Part shown: positions 61,629 to 64,000 of the stretch, piece by piece
Layout: every line of letters starts with the position of its first letter
How positions within the stretch are numbered: position 1 is the stretch's first letter
Source of the DNA: Firmicutes bacterium UBA3572
GTDB lineage: Bacteria > Bacillota > Desulfotomaculia > Desulfotomaculales > Desulforudaceae
NCBI GenBank assembly: GCA_002375985.1
Contig: DFNH01000016.1
Location: 66,739 to 130,738, forward strand
Direction: 5' to 3'
Length of the DNA: 64,000 bases
Position numbers and translations under genes: made by a program
The notes under the pieces: model-generated
Told to the model about the DNA's origin: nothing
The model's input: the letters and a program-made list of their open reading frames with translations, nothing else
The model's database searches: none

Positions 61629-62519
61629 TTGAGCTACCGTTGTGTGTTAACTAGTGGTGGCTGGGATGTGCAGTACCGGGGCCGGAGCGACAACCCGCGG
61701 AAGACGGAGGCGGTTCCGGAGAAGAGGTCGGTCGAGCCTTCGGCGGACTCGGTTCCGGGGTTGCACCGCGTCCGGGCCGACCACGTTGTTCCCGCGCCGC
61801 CTCGGTGCGCTCCGGAAAGAGATCCGGACCTCGGGAAAGGTGGTGGGCTACCGGATAGCAGGGTTGGTGAAACAACCGTGGGGCCAAGCGGGGAATTTCG
61901 GTTCGGTTCACCGTCCGGGTCCGGACCTGCGTGTATGCGGGGTCCAGCGGGTCCGCCCGGCCCACCGGGTCCCCCTGGTCCTGCTGGTCCCCCGGGCCCT
62001 CCAGGTTCCCCCGGACCCCCCGGGTTACCGGGTTCCACGCCCCAGATGCTGGTGCTGGTCGAACCCTTTTATCGGGGCGAATTGATCTCTAACCCCGGCT
62101 TTGAGGCGTGGTTCCAAGGGCGGCCGAGTTTCTGGGAGGGGTTCAATTTGACGCCGGTGGGCCGGACGGTGACCGGCGGACGGATGCTCCGGCTAGGCCA
62201 GGGTCGGGAAAGGCCGGCCGCAGTTTACCAGGATGTGGCCGTGGCGCCGGGAACATTTCTGGAATTGCGCTTTTCGGGCCGGGTAGCCGGTGCCGGTTGC
62301 AGGATGTACGCTACTATTACCTGGTTGGACCGGGAGGGGAAAACCAGGGGTACCGGACTGAATCTAGCGGTGTCGCTTGCGGGAGACCACCCGGAGTTTC
62401 GTCAATACCTTGCGGTCAGCGGTGCTTGTCCTGCGGGGGTTGTCCAGGCACGGGTCAGCTTCCGGATCCCTTCCCAGGGGCAGTTTGATTTGGACTACGT
62501 CTCGGTTGTTGCCCGCTGA
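61629..62519 (+). CDS. Collagen-like repeat protein, probable spore-surface protein
   Basis: 296 residues from TTG 61629 (AGAGGG seven bases before). About residues 1-100 are basic and of odd composition, with no domain I recognise. Then 13-14 collagen triplets (GPAGPPGPPGPPGPAGPPGP and on to GLPGS). The last 155 residues start with ELISNPGFEAWFQGRPSFWE and look like a jelly-roll, carbohydrate-binding-type domain. Proteins of this shape form fibres on exosporium or spore coat (BclA-like), and the next gene is a SPOCS spore-coat protein. The repeats are a likely site of slippage. The frame is open back to 61473, but that runs through the terminator. Confidence 0.7.
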   Translation: MSYRCVLTSGGWDVQYRGRSDNPRKTEAVPEKRSVEPSADSVPGLHRVRADHVVPAPPRCAPERDPDLGKGGGLPDSRVGETTVGPSGEFRFGSPSGSGPACMRGPAGPPGPPGPPGPAGPPGPPGSPGPPGLPGSTPQMLVLVEPFYRGELISNPGFEAWFQGRPSFWEGFNLTPVGRTVTGGRMLRLGQGRERPAAVYQDVAVAPGTFLELRFSGRVAGAGCRMYATITWLDREGKTRGTGLNLAVSLAGDHPEFRQYLAVSGACPAGVVQARVSFRIPSQGQFDLDYVSVVAR

Positions 62520-62568
62520 TACCTGCGTTCCGGCACAAATGATAAGGGAGAGGAGGGCTTTTAAAGAT

Positions 62569-63141
62569 ATGTCTCATCTGACGCTGATCAAGGCCGACGT
62601 GGTGGTCGGTGAGGGTAAGACCCAGATCCTGATTGAGAAACAGTTTAAGCTGAAGTGGCCGTTGAAAAAGGTGGTCGATGAACAGTTCGACGTGGACATT
62701 TTTCACACCGAGGTCTGCACCGACAAGGTGTTGTTCAACGGTGAGGTGCAGAAAAATTTGATTTATAAAACGCCCTTTGAGAAAAAACCCAAGTGGCGTG
62801 GGGAAGAGGACGAGGGCGCCGAGGACGAGGTAAGGCATTTCCCGCCTCCGGAAGTAATCGAACAGCAGGACGGTTTCGTAGTTTTTCATGAAGAAGTAAT
62901 TCAGTTCGCGGGCTTTGTTAACATTCTCGGCGCCCGCCTGGGGGACGACGTGCAGATCCTGGAAGCTCAAGTTAAAGATTGCACCGCCTTCATCCCCATT
63001 AAAGAGGCCAATGGTTTGATCTGGGAGGGTAAGCAAAAGTTCATCGTGGACGTGGTGATCAAGGTGACCAGACACGAGCAGATCTATGTGGAAAAGAAGC
63101 CGCCCTCCGCTAAGAAACCGCTCCATCGCGAGGAGGAATGA
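62569..63141 (+). CDS. SPOCS (DUF3794) domain protein, spore-coat associated
   Basis: 190 residues. KADVVVGEGKTQILIEKQFK, VVDEQFDVDIFHTEVCTDKV and VVFHEEVIQFAGFVNILGAR followed by LGDDVQILEAQVKDC are a single SPOCS domain, the module of SipL and other spore-coat morphogenesis proteins in Clostridia. An acidic spacer EEDEGAEDEV splits it. The ATG at 62569 follows GAGGAGG. Together with its neighbours it forms a small spore-surface group. Confidence 0.82.
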   Translation: MSHLTLIKADVVVGEGKTQILIEKQFKLKWPLKKVVDEQFDVDIFHTEVCTDKVLFNGEVQKNLIYKTPFEKKPKWRGEEDEGAEDEVRHFPPPEVIEQQDGFVVFHEEVIQFAGFVNILGARLGDDVQILEAQVKDCTAFIPIKEANGLIWEGKQKFIVDVVIKVTRHEQIYVEKKPPSAKKPLHREEE

Positions 63142-63199
63142 GCCCCCGGTTGGGGGCTCCTCCCCCTTTCTTGGCATAGGCAGCCCGGAGGTTGGACAA

Positions 63200-63784
63200 A
63201 TGGTAAAGGAGACCAGGGTGGTCGAGTCATTCCGTTACGAGTTGTCTTTGGACCTGTTGCCCAGTCAGGTGCTCACCGGGTGCGGGTTTTTGTGGGTCAA
63301 TTACGATAGTGCCGTCACCGCCAGAGGCGAACTGCTCGTCTTTGGCACCTATGACCTGGAGATCAGAATCGCGGAAAACTACCAGAATGTGGCGCATCAC
63401 TACATTCGCTACCGGACCGATTCTTTCCGGGAGTGGCTGCCGCTTCCGGGGGTCACGGCCGCGAACGCGAAGGGGGTGAAAGCTGACGTTCGGGTCGCGG
63501 GTGTAGCCTGTGAGGTAGAAGGTAATAAGATCACCGTCACTCTGGAGGTAAAGACCCTCATCCACATACCGGAACCAGAAAGGTTTCCGGTCGTCGAAAA
63601 AAGGTTCCAATCTTTGGATTCACCCGCCCTTGCCTCATCCACTTCACCTGCAGCCGGTCTTTATGCCGATCTTGAGGTTCTTCGGGCCTATGTGAAAAGG
63701 CAAGTGCGGGGAAAGGTGGACGTGCTTTTCCTGAACGGGGTCCAGGTGGTTGTGGACGAGGATACGGGTAAGGGCGAGCGATAG
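63200..63784 (+). CDS. Uncharacterised protein, possibly SPOCS-related
   Basis: 194 residues. Parts such as GELLVFGTYDLEIRIAENYQ, GVKADVRVAGVACEVEGNKI and TVTLEVKTLIHIPEPERFPV are beta-rich and faintly like the SPOCS pattern of the gene before it, but no motif fixes the family. The C-terminal 60 residues look helical. No signal peptide or membrane segment. The ATG at 63200 follows GGAGG, 58 bases after the SPOCS gene, so it is likely in the same transcript. Confidence 0.65.
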   Translation: MVKETRVVESFRYELSLDLLPSQVLTGCGFLWVNYDSAVTARGELLVFGTYDLEIRIAENYQNVAHHYIRYRTDSFREWLPLPGVTAANAKGVKADVRVAGVACEVEGNKITVTLEVKTLIHIPEPERFPVVEKRFQSLDSPALASSTSPAAGLYADLEVLRAYVKRQVRGKVDVLFLNGVQVVVDEDTGKGER

Positions 63785-63821
63785 CGTTTTCTTGGCTGCT
63801 AGTGCAGTTCATTTGATTGTG

Positions 63822-63855
63822 AGTACGGAATATGCCCTTGATCCGTACTTTTCTT
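63822..63855 (+). terminator. Intrinsic terminator of the spore-surface group
   Basis: agtacgga at 63822-63829 pairs with tccgtact at 63842-63849, followed by ttctttatt. Confidence 0.8.
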
Positions 63856-63939
63856 TATTGTCGGGCAGGGATTTGTTTTTACCGGGTAGAAAATAATTTG
63901 TGTTATCCTCAGCCAAGAATATACTCAGGTGGTGGGGAT

Positions 63940-64000
63940 TTGCTGCGAAGCATGACCGGCTATGGCCGCGGTGAAGCGCGGTACGCCCAGAAAAGGTTCG
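63940..64000 (+). CDS. YicC family protein (N-terminal part, cut by window edge)
   Basis: The last 20 codons, from TTG 63940, read LRSMTGYGRGEARYAQKRF, the strongly conserved N-terminus of YicC, a protein family linked to RNA decay. AGGTGGTGGGG lies upstream. The gene continues outside the window. Confidence 0.85.
   Translation, partial: MLRSMTGYGRGEARYAQKRF

Overview
This window is about 64 kb of high-GC chromosome from an endospore-forming, anaerobic Firmicute of the Clostridia. It carries spo0A, spoIVB, a SPOCS-domain protein and a collagen-like protein (sporulation), a ferredoxin-dependent 2-oxoacid oxidoreductase and a group 3 [NiFe] hydrogenase (anaerobiosis), and dapL plus dapF (meso-diaminopimelate). 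The gene content and order resemble the Desulforudis/Desulfotomaculum/Pelotomaculum group; that placement is inference from memory of such genomes, not from a search. Coding is dense, GTG and TTG starts are common and strong GGAGG-type ribosome sites decide many starts. No rRNA, tRNA, CRISPR array or insertion sequence was recognised.

Layout. 1-3.2 kb: the end of fliN, a broken G5-domain gene and an O-antigen-ligase/TPR membrane protein. 3.2-8.1 kb (minus strand): galT-treT and otsA-otsB, giving two separate routes to trehalose. 8.4-10 kb: murJ. 10-19.4 kb: an mvhDGA hydrogenase followed by its protease and hypABFCDE. Both mvhD and mvhA contain an in-frame TGA exactly where a conserved cysteine is expected, each followed by a hairpin, so both are read here as selenoproteins; in mvhA the residue is in the L1 nickel-binding motif instead of the usual L2. 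19.4-24.5 kb: a radical SAM protein, the wreck of a cobalamin-binding radical SAM gene, a DUF1015 protein, a lipoprotein and hpt. 24.6-34.8 kb: guaA, a dead purE, then purBCFMNHD without purSQL or an intact purE. 34.8-41.8 kb: a TauE-like permease and hisDCBHAF(IE). 41.8-49 kb: a thioredoxin-like protein, pcrA, the alternative lipid II flippase amj, ligA and spoIVB. 49-54 kb: spo0A, steA-steB and two cell-envelope glycosyltransferase genes. 53.8-58.2 kb: a MinD-like ATPase, korDABC and an M20 peptidase. 58.2-61.5 kb: dapF, dapL and an aspartate aminotransferase. 61.6-63.8 kb: three probable spore-surface genes. The window ends in the first codons of yicC.

How it works together. The hydrogenase region is nearly self-sufficient: subunits, endoprotease and all six general Hyp factors lie together, behind one good promoter with a palindrome just upstream of it; what is missing is a heterodisulfide reductase partner and the selenocysteine machinery, which must be elsewhere. 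The pur and his runs are near-complete anabolic operons, with decay in the pur run. The ligA-spoIVB-spo0A-steAB stretch links DNA maintenance, sporulation control and division. Three pseudogenes (G5, cobalamin/radical SAM, purE) and two inverted-repeat elements built from related A/T-rich units show mild genome erosion.
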